DNA of 44,194 nucleotides, taken from contig LBUA01000004.1 of the NCBI GenBank assembly GCA_000992345.1, positions 1 to 44,194 of the forward strand. Direction: 5' to 3'. The position numbers and the translations under genes are program-made. This DNA is from Parcubacteria group bacterium GW2011_GWD2_38_12. GTDB lineage: Bacteria > Patescibacteriota > Minisyncoccia > GWC2-36-17. A model generated the notes under the pieces. The model was not told the origin of the DNA. It made no database searches and was given only the letters and a program-made list of their open reading frames with translations. How positions within the stretch are numbered: position 1 is the stretch's first letter; the number at the start of each line of letters is the position of its first letter. This document shows positions 26,926 through 35,818 of the stretch, in pieces.

Positions 26926-27509
26926 AATATGTTAACTAATAAATTTCTCAATTTAACATTACAATAATAAACTGTCATTACGCCATATTTACTTTTTTTC
27001 TTATATATCCCAAGCGCTCCTGTCCTTGTAATCATCGGTTTATATATCTGCTCTTTCTTAATCCCAAGTTCTTTTATCCAAAAATTCCGTGCTTCATTTA
27101 TATCAATATCTGAAAAAATATGCAAATGAAATTTCATATCTTCCTTCTTAATATTAAAAAACTTTATTAAAAAATCAATAAATATTTTCAACAATTTTGA
27201 ATCCGAATTACCCAACCTTACCGTATTTTTATTCGCCTTATTCCCCTCTCCCCAATACAATCCCACCCCCATCCCAAACAATTTTGCTTCTTCTAAATTT
27301 TTTGGCGGGACAAACTTAAAGGGATCGCCGTTTGGATTATTTTTAATATAAATAGCTTCACTGATAGTTCTTTTGATAATTTTATAATGCTGCAGCCAAT
27401 AATTAACTTTATTATTTGAACATTTTAAAATCTTTGCAATTTCCGGAACCGACTTACGCCCTACAATATAATATTTGTTTAATAATTTGACCTGTATTCC
27501 TTTTCTCAT
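26916..27509 (-). CDS. Homing-endonuclease-like protein with N-terminal HTH; stop codon within tRNA-Thr exon 1
   Basis: RKSVPEIAKILKCSNNKVNYWLQHY (HTH); GMGVGLYWGEGNKANKNTVRLGNSDSKLLKIFIDFL (LAGLIDADG-like); ...VNILPM* ends TTGCCGATGTAG overlapping the tRNA start. Confidence 0.7.
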   Translation of the reverse strand: MRKGIQVKLLNKYYIVGRKSVPEIAKILKCSNNKVNYWLQHYKIIKRTISEAIYIKNNPNGDPFKFVPPKNLEEAKLFGMGVGLYWGEGNKANKNTVRLGNSDSKLLKIFIDFLIKFFNIKKEDMKFHLHIFSDIDINEARNFWIKELGIKKEQIYKPMITRTGALGIYKKKSKYGVMTVYYCNVKLRNLLVNILPM

Positions 27510-27799
27510 ATAGATATTATAATCATTTTTTATATTTTGGTCAAACTATTTCTATTTAAATAACTACTTACACAAAAAACTTAACGTTTTTAAATAGTCC
27601 CAAACACACCACCATTAACCACATAAAAGATAAGCAGAGGCTATACAGATAACAATCTCAAATTTTTCTAAATAGCAAATCCTGCGCAATCAAATCCAAT
27701 TAGCGCGCGCTAAAAACCAAGTAATAACAGTGGCCATTAATAATCCCATAATAATTACTAAAGATCGAGGACCACCTGTCGCCAATACAAAAACACCAC

Positions 27800-28237
27800 T
27801 CAAAAAAATCCCAATGGAAATCCTGCTATAAACCAAAACAAAAATCGTTTAAGTGTTACCGAACGAGGTGCTAAATTCTGAGGTATAGTACTTACAATCA
27901 ATTCATTTTGATCTAGATCTACAAGATTTATCAATAAACGACGAACCAACCAAACAATAGGCAACCCAATCATAAATCCATACACTAGCATTATTACCAT
28001 ATTGAATCCCCCCTTAAAATCATCCCCTGCTACCACCACAAGAAGAGCAAATAACATCACTAATAAAAATGCACTTGCCAACAAAACCGCTCGCACTCCA
28101 TAATAACGGTACCACTGCATAAAATTAAGTGTATATACAAAATCACGATATATAATACTCACAATAAAATAGCTAAATAATCCTACAAAAATTGTATAAA
28201 AATAGAAATTTTCCAAAAAATTCTCTAAGTAACTCAT
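27800..28237 (-). CDS. Hypothetical membrane protein
   Basis: 145 aa, several TM segments. Confidence 0.55.
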   Translation of the reverse strand: MSYLENFLENFYFYTIFVGLFSYFIVSIIYRDFVYTLNFMQWYRYYGVRAVLLASAFLLVMLFALLVVVAGDDFKGGFNMVIMLVYGFMIGLPIVWLVRRLLINLVDLDQNELIVSTIPQNLAPRSVTLKRFLFWFIAGFPLGFF

Positions 28238-28280
28238 TGTTTCTATTGATCAGATTATAATTATTAACCTGTTGTGTCTT

Positions 28281-28366
28281 GGTGCGGAGAGCAGGATTTG
28301 AACCTGCGAAGCCCGAAGGGCGACAGATTTACAGTCTGTTGCGATTGACCACTCCGCCATCTCCGC
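28281..28366 (-). tRNA. tRNA-Tyr(GTA) with encoded CCA
   Basis: GCGGAGATGGCGGAGTGGTCAATCGCAACAGACTGTAAATCTGTCGCCCTTCGGGCTTCGCAGGTTCAAATCCTGCTCTCCGCACCA. Confidence 0.95.
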
Positions 28367-28461
28367 ATTCTTAACTTATAACCATCAACACTTAACCATT
28401 AACAAATAAAATTGGCGATATTACAATGGGGAATAATTGTAACAGGTTAACTGTTAACGCA

Positions 28462-28537
28462 TGGAGCCACCCGTCGGATTCGAACCGACGACCCACAGTT
28501 TACAAAACTGTTGCTCTGCCAACTGAGCTAGGGTGGC
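28462..28537 (-). tRNA. tRNA-Thr(TGT) with encoded CCA, U73
   Basis: GCCACCCTAGCTCAGTTGGCAGAGCAACAGTTTTGTAAACTGTGGGTCGTCGGTTCGAATCCGACGGGTGGCTCCA. Confidence 0.95.
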
Positions 28538-28665
28538 TTGCATTATATAATTTATATACAAAATATCAATGTTTGTCTACTATATTTATGTATTTGCTAC
28601 AATAAATAATCCGTCCCTCTATGCAATGGAACGGATTATTTATTGTGCTATTTTCAATGTCTTTG

Positions 28666-29076
28666 CTAAATTTTTGTTTCTCTATTTTCTGCATTATCTT
28701 CACCATCGCAAGTCACAAACGAAGCAATTTGATTATCAGTATCTATTTCATCAATATCTGGCGCCCCATATTTATCGTGATGAAGTTTTTTATTTAAAAA
28801 TTCTGTCCAAATATGCGCTTTATTATGAATTTTTAAAGATACTATCTTGAGTCGCATCAATCTCTTATTGGAGCTCATTAGAAAACCAATTCTGATCTTG
28901 TCCAATTGAGAGGGGAATTCATTCCTTTTTCTATCTAAGAAATTAATAAATGTTTCTTTATATTCCAATGATTCTTCGGGCAACGCCATTACAATAGGCA
29001 TTTTTCTGGCAATCAGAAAAATTATACCCGCGAAGCTCGATATAAATGAAACCCATAATATCAATTCTACGATCAT
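28666..29076 (-). CDS. Hypothetical protein with N-terminal TM
   Basis: 136-aa intact ORF. Confidence 0.55.
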   Translation of the reverse strand: MIVELILWVSFISSFAGIIFLIARKMPIVMALPEESLEYKETFINFLDRKRNEFPSQLDKIRIGFLMSSNKRLMRLKIVSLKIHNKAHIWTEFLNKKLHHDKYGAPDIDEIDTDNQIASFVTCDGEDNAENRETKI

Positions 29077-29119
29077 TGATAATAATTTTATTGATTATGC
29101 TTGATAATTATAATTCCGC

Positions 29120-29707
29120 TTATAATTCATATCTCGTAAATCTCGCAACTTCTATATTCTCCCCTATTTTTGCTATATATTCAGTAATTAATTCTCTGGT
29201 GGTTTGATTGGGATTCTTAACAAACGGCTGCTCAAATAAACAAATTTCAGAAAATCTTTTCTTCATTTTACCATCAACCATTTCCTCCTTAATATTAGCA
29301 GGTTTATTAATATCTGCAACTTGAGCCATAAAAATATTTCTCTCTTCATCTAATATTTCCTGCGGGATATCTTCCGGCTTTAGATATTTTGGAGACATAG
29401 CCGCAATGTGCATCGCAAGCTCATGAGTTAAATTTATAAAATCAGAATTCTTCGCCACAAAATCAGTCTCGCATCGAAGTTCAATCAATACGCCGATTCT
29501 TTTATTGGGATGAATATAGGAATCTATAATCCCCGCACTAGTCGCCCTTACTCCCTTTTTCTCGGCAATAATCCGTCCCCTCTTTTTCAAAATATCTATC
29601 GCCTCTTTTTCATCGCCATTTGATTCTTCAAGAGCTTTCTTGCAATCAAGTATTGAAGATCCTGTTTTTACTCTTAGATTCTGTATTTGTTCAATGGAAA
29701 TTGCCAT
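29120..29707 (-). CDS. tsf: Elongation factor Ts
   Basis: AISIEQIQNLRVKTGSSILDCKKALEESNGD; start after leader repeat. Confidence 0.96.
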   Translation of the reverse strand: MAISIEQIQNLRVKTGSSILDCKKALEESNGDEKEAIDILKKRGRIIAEKKGVRATSAGIIDSYIHPNKRIGVLIELRCETDFVAKNSDFINLTHELAMHIAAMSPKYLKPEDIPQEILDEERNIFMAQVADINKPANIKEEMVDGKMKKRFSEICLFEQPFVKNPNQTTRELITEYIAKIGENIEVARFTRYEL

Positions 29708-29792
29708 GCCATAAATCATAAAGCATGAAATATGAAGTCAGCCGTGGCTGATTCCATATTTCATGCTTCGTGTTGCGTGATTGTATTTTGTA

Positions 29793-30533
29793 TTATTGAG
29801 TAATAGCCTCTGCTACTTTTTCTTGAGTAACAGCTTCGGTAATTTTTTCCAGAATAAATTTAATAGACTCTATTGATTCAGAATTCGCGGGTATGGGATA
29901 AGTCACTCTTGTCGGATCAGAATCGGTATTTACAATAGCGATGATGGGGACTTTGGTTTTAATCGCTTCATTGATTGTCCACTTGTGGGCAGCGGCATCA
30001 ACAACGAAAATAGCATCTGGCAATTTTTTTAAATTTTTAATGCCATTAAAATTATGGAATAATTCCGCTAATTCTTTTTCAAATTGAAGCTGCTCTTTCT
30101 TGGTATATTTTGTCAAATCACCGGAATTCTTTCTTTTTTCAAGATCCAAAAAATACTCGATCCTCTTTAAAATTGTATTGATATTAGTCAATGTGCCGCC
30201 AAGCCATCTTTCTTCCACGTAAGGCATATCGCATTTAATAGCAGCCTCTTTGATTAAGAGTTTTGCCGGCATTTTCGTGGCAACAAATAAAATCGTGCCT
30301 TTATTTTTTGCGATTGTTTTTATATATTCCAGAGATTCGTTTAATTTAGCAATGGTTTTTTCGAGATTGATGATCTGCAAATTATGACGAGTGCCAAAGA
30401 TAAAATTCTTCATCTTGGGATGGCTTTTTGATTTCATTTTTCCGATATAAACTCCCCTCTTTATCATCTCGTTGATGATTGCCGGAGAAATATCTGATGA
30501 AATATTTTCTTTTATTTGGGTATCGTTTGCCAT
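29793..30533 (-). CDS. rpsB: 30S ribosomal protein S2
   Basis: GVYIGKMKSKSHPKMKNFIFGTRHNLQIINLEKT; ERWLGGTLTN. Confidence 0.96.
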   Translation of the reverse strand: MANDTQIKENISSDISPAIINEMIKRGVYIGKMKSKSHPKMKNFIFGTRHNLQIINLEKTIAKLNESLEYIKTIAKNKGTILFVATKMPAKLLIKEAAIKCDMPYVEERWLGGTLTNINTILKRIEYFLDLEKRKNSGDLTKYTKKEQLQFEKELAELFHNFNGIKNLKKLPDAIFVVDAAAHKWTINEAIKTKVPIIAIVNTDSDPTRVTYPIPANSESIESIKFILEKITEAVTQEKVAEAITQ

Positions 30534-30656
30534 ACTACATAAACTACATAAAGCTTGAAACTTGAAACATAAAACATTTGCAAAGATTCAAGATATGAGA
30601 TTTAAGTTTTAAAATATAAGTTATTAGTTAAATAATTATACATAAAAATTAAAACA

Positions 30657-30685
30657 TTGCAATAGTTCCAATCGTTTGATACCAT
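30657..30685 (+). promoter_or_regulatory. sigma70-like promoter for 30737..31339
   Basis: TTGCAA-17-TACCAT. Confidence 0.5.
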
Positions 30686-30736
30686 GCTGTTAAATACGGA
30701 TAAAAACAGTTCTTTCAAAAGGGAGGTGAGGGATAA

Positions 30737-31339
30737 ATGCCGACAGACAATTATGACTGCAAATTATGCAAGTTGCCTTTTCGCTTTATTTGTTCATCCA
30801 AATTCTGCCTTGATGAGTGGGTATTTAAAATATCCGGCGTTACCCCGCACAATAAAGAACTTCGCGACAACATAGATTGGTTCTATCTAGCGCTCTGGAT
30901 AACCAGCATTGGATATCAGGCCTTGTTACTTTTGTGTTTTTTTATCTATCCTGATTTGATTTTTACGATAAAATTACACAACGAATTTGAAATATCATTC
31001 TCAAAAATTCTTAATTTACTGGCTGGATCATATATCACCGCGGTTGGCGGATATGGAATATTCAACGTCATTCATCGCCATAATCTCCGCCCGAAGAATG
31101 ATCAACGTTATCGCAACATCAAGGTTTCGGATGAAAAAAGAAAAAGACGCAATGGTCACAGATTTATTATTTATTGGTGGCTAAATTTCCTAATAATGTT
31201 TCTCGCAATAATATTCTGGGACTTTAAAGGGGGGATTTTGAATGGCAGAGAAGGACCAGAAACAACATCACTCGTAATCGCCATTGACTGCTTGGTCCTG
31301 GCGATAGGACTTAGATATGCAAAGGAAAGGTGGAAATAA
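30737..31339 (+). CDS. Hypothetical membrane protein
   Basis: SD AAAGGGAGGTGAGGG; CKLCKLPFRFIC; multiple TM. Confidence 0.6.
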   Translation: MPTDNYDCKLCKLPFRFICSSKFCLDEWVFKISGVTPHNKELRDNIDWFYLALWITSIGYQALLLLCFFIYPDLIFTIKLHNEFEISFSKILNLLAGSYITAVGGYGIFNVIHRHNLRPKNDQRYRNIKVSDEKRKRRNGHRFIIYWWLNFLIMFLAIIFWDFKGGILNGREGPETTSLVIAIDCLVLAIGLRYAKERWK

Positions 31340-31350
31340 TCGGATATAAA

Positions 31351-31382
31351 AAGCCTCCTCCATCAACTGATGGAAGAGGCTT
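31351..31382 (+). terminator. Rho-independent terminator
   Basis: AAGCCTCCTCCATCAACTGATGGAAGAGGCTTTACTTTTTT. Confidence 0.8.
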
Positions 31383-31439
31383 TACTTTTTTATATTTATA
31401 TTATATATTTTATTCATTAAAATTACCGAATCAAAACAT

Positions 31440-31649
31440 ATGAAACAAGATATCCATCCGAAATATTACGAGAAAGCAAAAGCAATATGCGCTTGCGGCA
31501 ATAAATTTGAAATTGGATCAACAAAACCGGAAATTCATATTGAAATTTGCGGCGCTTGCCATCCTTTTTATACTGGCAAAGAAAAAATGATTGATACCGC
31601 CGGACGCGTGGAAAAATTCAAGAAAAGAATGGAGAAAAAGAAAAAATAA
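31440..31649 (+). CDS. rpmE: 50S ribosomal protein L31
   Basis: [49 protein letters not shown]. Confidence 0.96.
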   Translation: MKQDIHPKYYEKAKAICACGNKFEIGSTKPEIHIEICGACHPFYTGKEKMIDTAGRVEKFKKRMEKKKK

Positions 31650-31657
31650 ACTTCAAT

Positions 31658-32728
31658 ATGAATGGCGCGTTGGAGAAAATAAAATCGGAATATCAGGAAT
31701 TAACAAAAAAGCTCAGCGACCCTGAGCTTTTTTCAGATTTAAAAAAATCGCAGGAAATATTGAAAAAACATTCAGAGCTCAAGAAAATTATTGAACTAGA
31801 CGAACAAATAAACAATAACTCCAAAACAATAAAAGAAAATGAGGACTTGTTGGCATCAGAAAGAGACGAGGAAATTTTAAAAATGGTAAATGAAGAAATA
31901 AATAACCTAAAAAATAAAAAAGATAATCTGGAAAAGGAATTAAAAAATATCCTTCATCCTGACGAAACAAGCAAATATAAAAATATTATCGTAGAAATCC
32001 GCGCGGGCACAGGCGGAGACGAAGCAGCGCTCTTTGCCAATAATTTATTCAAAATGTATTCGAAATACGCCCAATCAAAGGGTTGGGATGCCACAATTAT
32101 TGATTCCAGCCAAACTGATATCGGTGGATTTAAAGAAGTGATTTTTGAAATATCCGGCAGAGGCGCTTACTCGGATCTACAATACGAAAGCGGAGTCCAT
32201 AGAGTGCAACGAGTTCCGGGAACAGAAAAATCTGGCCGCATCCACACCTCTACTGCATCTGTCGCAATATTGCCGGAAGTCGAAGAAGAAGATGTTACCA
32301 TAAAAAATGATGATATTTTAATGGAAACATATCGCGCCGGCGGGCCCGGGGGGCAAAATGTCAATAAAGTGGAAACAGCTGTGCGTCTAATTCATAAACC
32401 AACCGGCATTATTGTCGCTTGCCAGGTAGAGCGGTCGCAGGCTAGAAACCGAGAAAGGGCGATGAAGATATTGCAATCAAAAATAACTCAAGAGCAAAAA
32501 GAAAAACAGGCAATGGAGCAAGGCCAGCTCCGTAAAAGCCAAATCGGAACAGCCGACAGATCAGAAAAGATTCGCACCTATAACTTCCCACAAGACAGAG
32601 TCACTGATCATCGCATTAAAGAAAGTTGGCACGGATTGGATAAAATAATGGCCGGAGAATTATCAGTTATGATCCAATCTCTTAAGGAAAAAATGCTGAT
32701 TTTATCCATTAGCGAAACGAGTAATTAA
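31658..32728 (+). CDS. prfA: Peptide chain release factor 1
   Basis: [40 protein letters not shown]. Confidence 0.95.
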   Translation: MNGALEKIKSEYQELTKKLSDPELFSDLKKSQEILKKHSELKKIIELDEQINNNSKTIKENEDLLASERDEEILKMVNEEINNLKNKKDNLEKELKNILHPDETSKYKNIIVEIRAGTGGDEAALFANNLFKMYSKYAQSKGWDATIIDSSQTDIGGFKEVIFEISGRGAYSDLQYESGVHRVQRVPGTEKSGRIHTSTASVAILPEVEEEDVTIKNDDILMETYRAGGPGGQNVNKVETAVRLIHKPTGIIVACQVERSQARNRERAMKILQSKITQEQKEKQAMEQGQLRKSQIGTADRSEKIRTYNFPQDRVTDHRIKESWHGLDKIMAGELSVMIQSLKEKMLILSISETSN

Positions 32729-32903
32729 AAACGGATACCCAGCACATAATCTTATATTCTCTCTTCTTGCAATTTATGGGATTATTAAAATAATAAAATA
32801 AAGATTTTTTAAATTAACGAACCAAGCGTAAAATTATGTACTGGGTAAGGTTTTGCAACAAAAAATTATTCTCCCGATGGCTCGAATTTTTTGGACAAAG
32901 CCC

Positions 32904-34331
32904 TTAAAAGTATTTCTCGCAATTTGATTCTATATCTATGTTTTGTTCGCCTTTTTTGACGGCATCAATATAATCCTGATAACAAAATGACGCTTCGCGC
33001 ACTCTGGTCGCATAATTTTGCCCGGGAGCCCTCTGCCACCGGGAACCGGCATAATACATAGCCGCCGCTTTTCTCTCGCCTTCTCTATTTTGAGAACCGG
33101 CTCCATTATCGGAAAGTTTTACCGCTGAACCGGTGAAGCCATCCAAAATATTCCACGGAGACGCAGGGTTATTGCCTGACAGCAAAGAGATTTTTGATTC
33201 ATATCCTTGCCAGGTTGCGGGCATAAATTGCGCAATGCCCATCGCTCCGCCACAACCAACGCTAGTGAGAGCTTTAGATACCGGCACATTGTCGGGATTC
33301 AACATCAATTTACCGGTAATCTCAAAAAATGCGTTCTTTTGCATTTCAGCCGCGCTTTTTTTACCAAGCCGAATATAACAATCATAAAGATCGGTTTTCC
33401 AATTGCCGGTCCCGAGATTGCTATTAAGCCGCGACTCCACCCATATAAGTCCCAAAAGAAACGCCGGCCTAATGCCGGTTTTTTGTGCGGCAAACTCTGC
33501 ATACTCTATCGCCTTTTCAATGGTGATTTTGCCGACGCCCAAAGCATTGGACAATCCAAAAAGCCGACTCTGTATTTCAATAATTTTTTTCTTGTTTTTT
33601 ACTACTAATTCCTGAAATTTCTTTTCTTGCCCTTTTGTCTGGGAAACTAAATTTTTCTTTTCTTTTTGCTTTTGGGCCAATGAAAGATTTTGCGACTCAA
33701 GAATTGATTTTAAATATATTGACTCTTTCTGATCCTCCTTGAACATTTCAATCTGCACTTCAAGATCATTCTTAATCCCGCGGATATCCCCTAAAATTCT
33801 TTGAGTTTCGTTTTGTAAATTTTCCATCGCAGTAGCATTTGCGAAAAAATCGGAAAAATTGCCGTAGTTAAGCATCATTTCCAAAACGCCAATTTTATCA
33901 TATTCATTTATTTTACTTAAATGTTCGGCAAGTTTTATTTTTTCGAGTAGCGCTTTTTTTTCTAAATCGCTAATTTCCTTATTTCTACTTTGAATATCAA
34001 TCCTTAATTGCTCAATATACAATTTTGTTTTTTTTAGCTCCAACCCATATTTTTTAACTTCCTGTTCGATGATAGAGAGTTCGCGATTTAACGTCTTCTG
34101 TTCTTTCTTTTTTTCTTCAATCTTATCTTCGTATTGTTTGATTTCATTTTTGCATTCTTCAATACGTCGCAATGATTCATCGCGATATGCCTCCTGATTT
34201 TCTATTTTTTCTTCTTGGGGTATATCTTCGCATTGAGCCGATATTGACTGGGGGGAATAAAGAAAAATCGCCAAACCGCTTATCATGGTCGCTGTCAAAA
34301 CAAAAGAAAATGTGAATTTATTCTTGTCCAT
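32904..34331 (-). CDS. Exported coiled-coil protein with lytic transglycosylase-like C-terminus
   Basis: Signal peptide, long coiled coil, LLGLIWVESRLNSNLG...GAMGIAQFMPATWQGY. Confidence 0.8.
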   Translation of the reverse strand: MDKNKFTFSFVLTATMISGLAIFLYSPQSISAQCEDIPQEEKIENQEAYRDESLRRIEECKNEIKQYEDKIEEKKKEQKTLNRELSIIEQEVKKYGLELKKTKLYIEQLRIDIQSRNKEISDLEKKALLEKIKLAEHLSKINEYDKIGVLEMMLNYGNFSDFFANATAMENLQNETQRILGDIRGIKNDLEVQIEMFKEDQKESIYLKSILESQNLSLAQKQKEKKNLVSQTKGQEKKFQELVVKNKKKIIEIQSRLFGLSNALGVGKITIEKAIEYAEFAAQKTGIRPAFLLGLIWVESRLNSNLGTGNWKTDLYDCYIRLGKKSAAEMQKNAFFEITGKLMLNPDNVPVSKALTSVGCGGAMGIAQFMPATWQGYESKISLLSGNNPASPWNILDGFTGSAVKLSDNGAGSQNREGERKAAAMYYAGSRWQRAPGQNYATRVREASFCYQDYIDAVKKGEQNIDIESNCEKYF

Positions 34332-34360
34332 AATTTTAAATCTTAATATAATTATAACAA

Positions 34361-34391
34361 AACCCCCGCGCTTTTTATAGCGCGGGGGGTT
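34361..34391 (-). terminator. Terminator downstream of rplY
   Basis: minus AACCCCCCGCGCTATAAAAAGCGCGGGGGTTTTG. Confidence 0.85.
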
Positions 34392-34460
34392 TTAAGGATT
34401 AACCTTGGTAATTTCTAAGGTCGAATTTTGTTGGTTTCTATTTTTGGTTTCTATTTACCG

Positions 34461-35159
34461 TTACTTTGCCTCTTCTTCAATTACCTTATTTTCTGCCTCT
34501 GCTTCCCTCTCTTTCTTTTTCTCTTCGGTTTCCACCTTGACCGCTTCAATATCAATCTTCACTTCACCTTCAAGAGCTTTGATTTCTTCTTCTGTGCGCG
34601 GCGGCTTAACCAAGGTGACTATCTCTGAACTATCGCTTAAAACCTTGATACCCGCGGATAATTTCAAATCTTTAATGTAAATATAATCGTTAAAAGTATT
34701 AATGGCGGAAATATCCACTTCGATTTGATGGGGCAAATCCTTTGGTAGCGCTTCAATCTCAATTTCATGAAGATTTTTAATTAAAATACCGTTTAATACT
34801 TTAACAGCATTTGATTCGCCAATAAATACAAGGGGAATTTTCGCGGTAATTTTTTCATCCATTTTAACAACATAAAAATCGGCGTGACGCAATTGATCGG
34901 AAACCGGATCAAAATCAACCTCATGAATAAGCACTGGCTTTAACTCCGCTTTCCCGTCTCTTTCAATATTTAAATTTATAATTGTTGATTCCCCCGCCTG
35001 TTTATATATTTTTGCGAATTCTTTCAGATCAAGCGAAAGGGCTGTTGCCTCTGATCCATGACCGTAAAGCACAGCCGGAATAACACCATTTTTTTTCAAG
35101 GCTTTAGTTTGTTTTCCGAATTTATCCCTAATTTTTGCTGAAATTTGAAGTTCTAACAT
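34461..35159 (-). CDS. rplY: 50S ribosomal protein L25 (CTC form)
   Basis: MLELQISAKIRDKFGKQTKALKKNGVIPAVLYGHG. Confidence 0.92.
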   Translation of the reverse strand: MLELQISAKIRDKFGKQTKALKKNGVIPAVLYGHGSEATALSLDLKEFAKIYKQAGESTIINLNIERDGKAELKPVLIHEVDFDPVSDQLRHADFYVVKMDEKITAKIPLVFIGESNAVKVLNGILIKNLHEIEIEALPKDLPHQIEVDISAINTFNDYIYIKDLKLSAGIKVLSDSSEIVTLVKPPRTEEEIKALEGEVKIDIEAVKVETEEKKKEREAEAENKVIEEEAK

Positions 35160-35409
35160 ATTTCATGAAGCTTGAAACTTGAATCATAAAACATTTATAA
35201 AGATTCAAGTTATAAGATTTAAGTTTCAGGATATGAGATATTATACGCATTTTTCAAAAAAGGTCAATCCCGTATATCAACTTTCAGTCTCAATATCACA
35301 CATATTAACACTTACCCAAAATTAGTTTAATAATCTTTATTTCCAATAAATTCCTGTCTTTGTTCGCTGCAGCGAATACTCTGAAAGTTGTATTGCGATA
35401 TCAAACAAA

Positions 35410-35433
35410 AAAGGGCTGATTTTCCAGCCCTTT
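35410..35433 (-). terminator. Terminator downstream of 35479..35697
   Basis: minus AAAGGGCTGGAAAATCAGCCCTTTTTTG. Confidence 0.8.
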
Positions 35434-35478
35434 TATTTTAAACCATAAGCTCAACTTTTAATAAAAAATTGCTTTCCT

Positions 35479-35697
35479 TTATTTTTTCTTGTTGTTTTCC
35501 TGTAAAAATTCGTATTTTATCCCACAACTTCCACAATAATAACCGCCGTGGATATCTTTGTATTGTCTTTTACTGCCAGGACCATAAATCGGTGACCCGG
35601 CTTCAGGATTATATACTGTCACAGTTTTTGCAACGATCGCGCCACCACAAATACGGCATTCTGAATTAGTCTTTTCTACGCGTGAACTGACAGACAT
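35479..35697 (-). CDS. 72-aa zinc-ribbon-like protein
   Basis: CRICGG...CGSCG; SD AGGAGGTATGTTATG. Confidence 0.6.
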   Translation of the reverse strand: MSVSSRVEKTNSECRICGGAIVAKTVTVYNPEAGSPIYGPGSKRQYKDIHGGYYCGSCGIKYEFLQENNKKK

Positions 35698-35734
35698 AAC
35701 ATACCTCCTATTTTTTAAGAACTTTTATACTTCG

Positions 35735-35763
35735 ATACTATCCTCTCCTCTGTTAAGAGTCAA
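35735..35763 (-). promoter_or_regulatory. sigma70-like promoter for 35479..35697
   Basis: TTGACT-17-TAGTAT on minus strand. Confidence 0.7.
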
Positions 35764-35818
35764 TAAACTCCGCCAATTTATGAACTAATTCATGAATTGC
35801 GGAGTTTATATCTACTAT

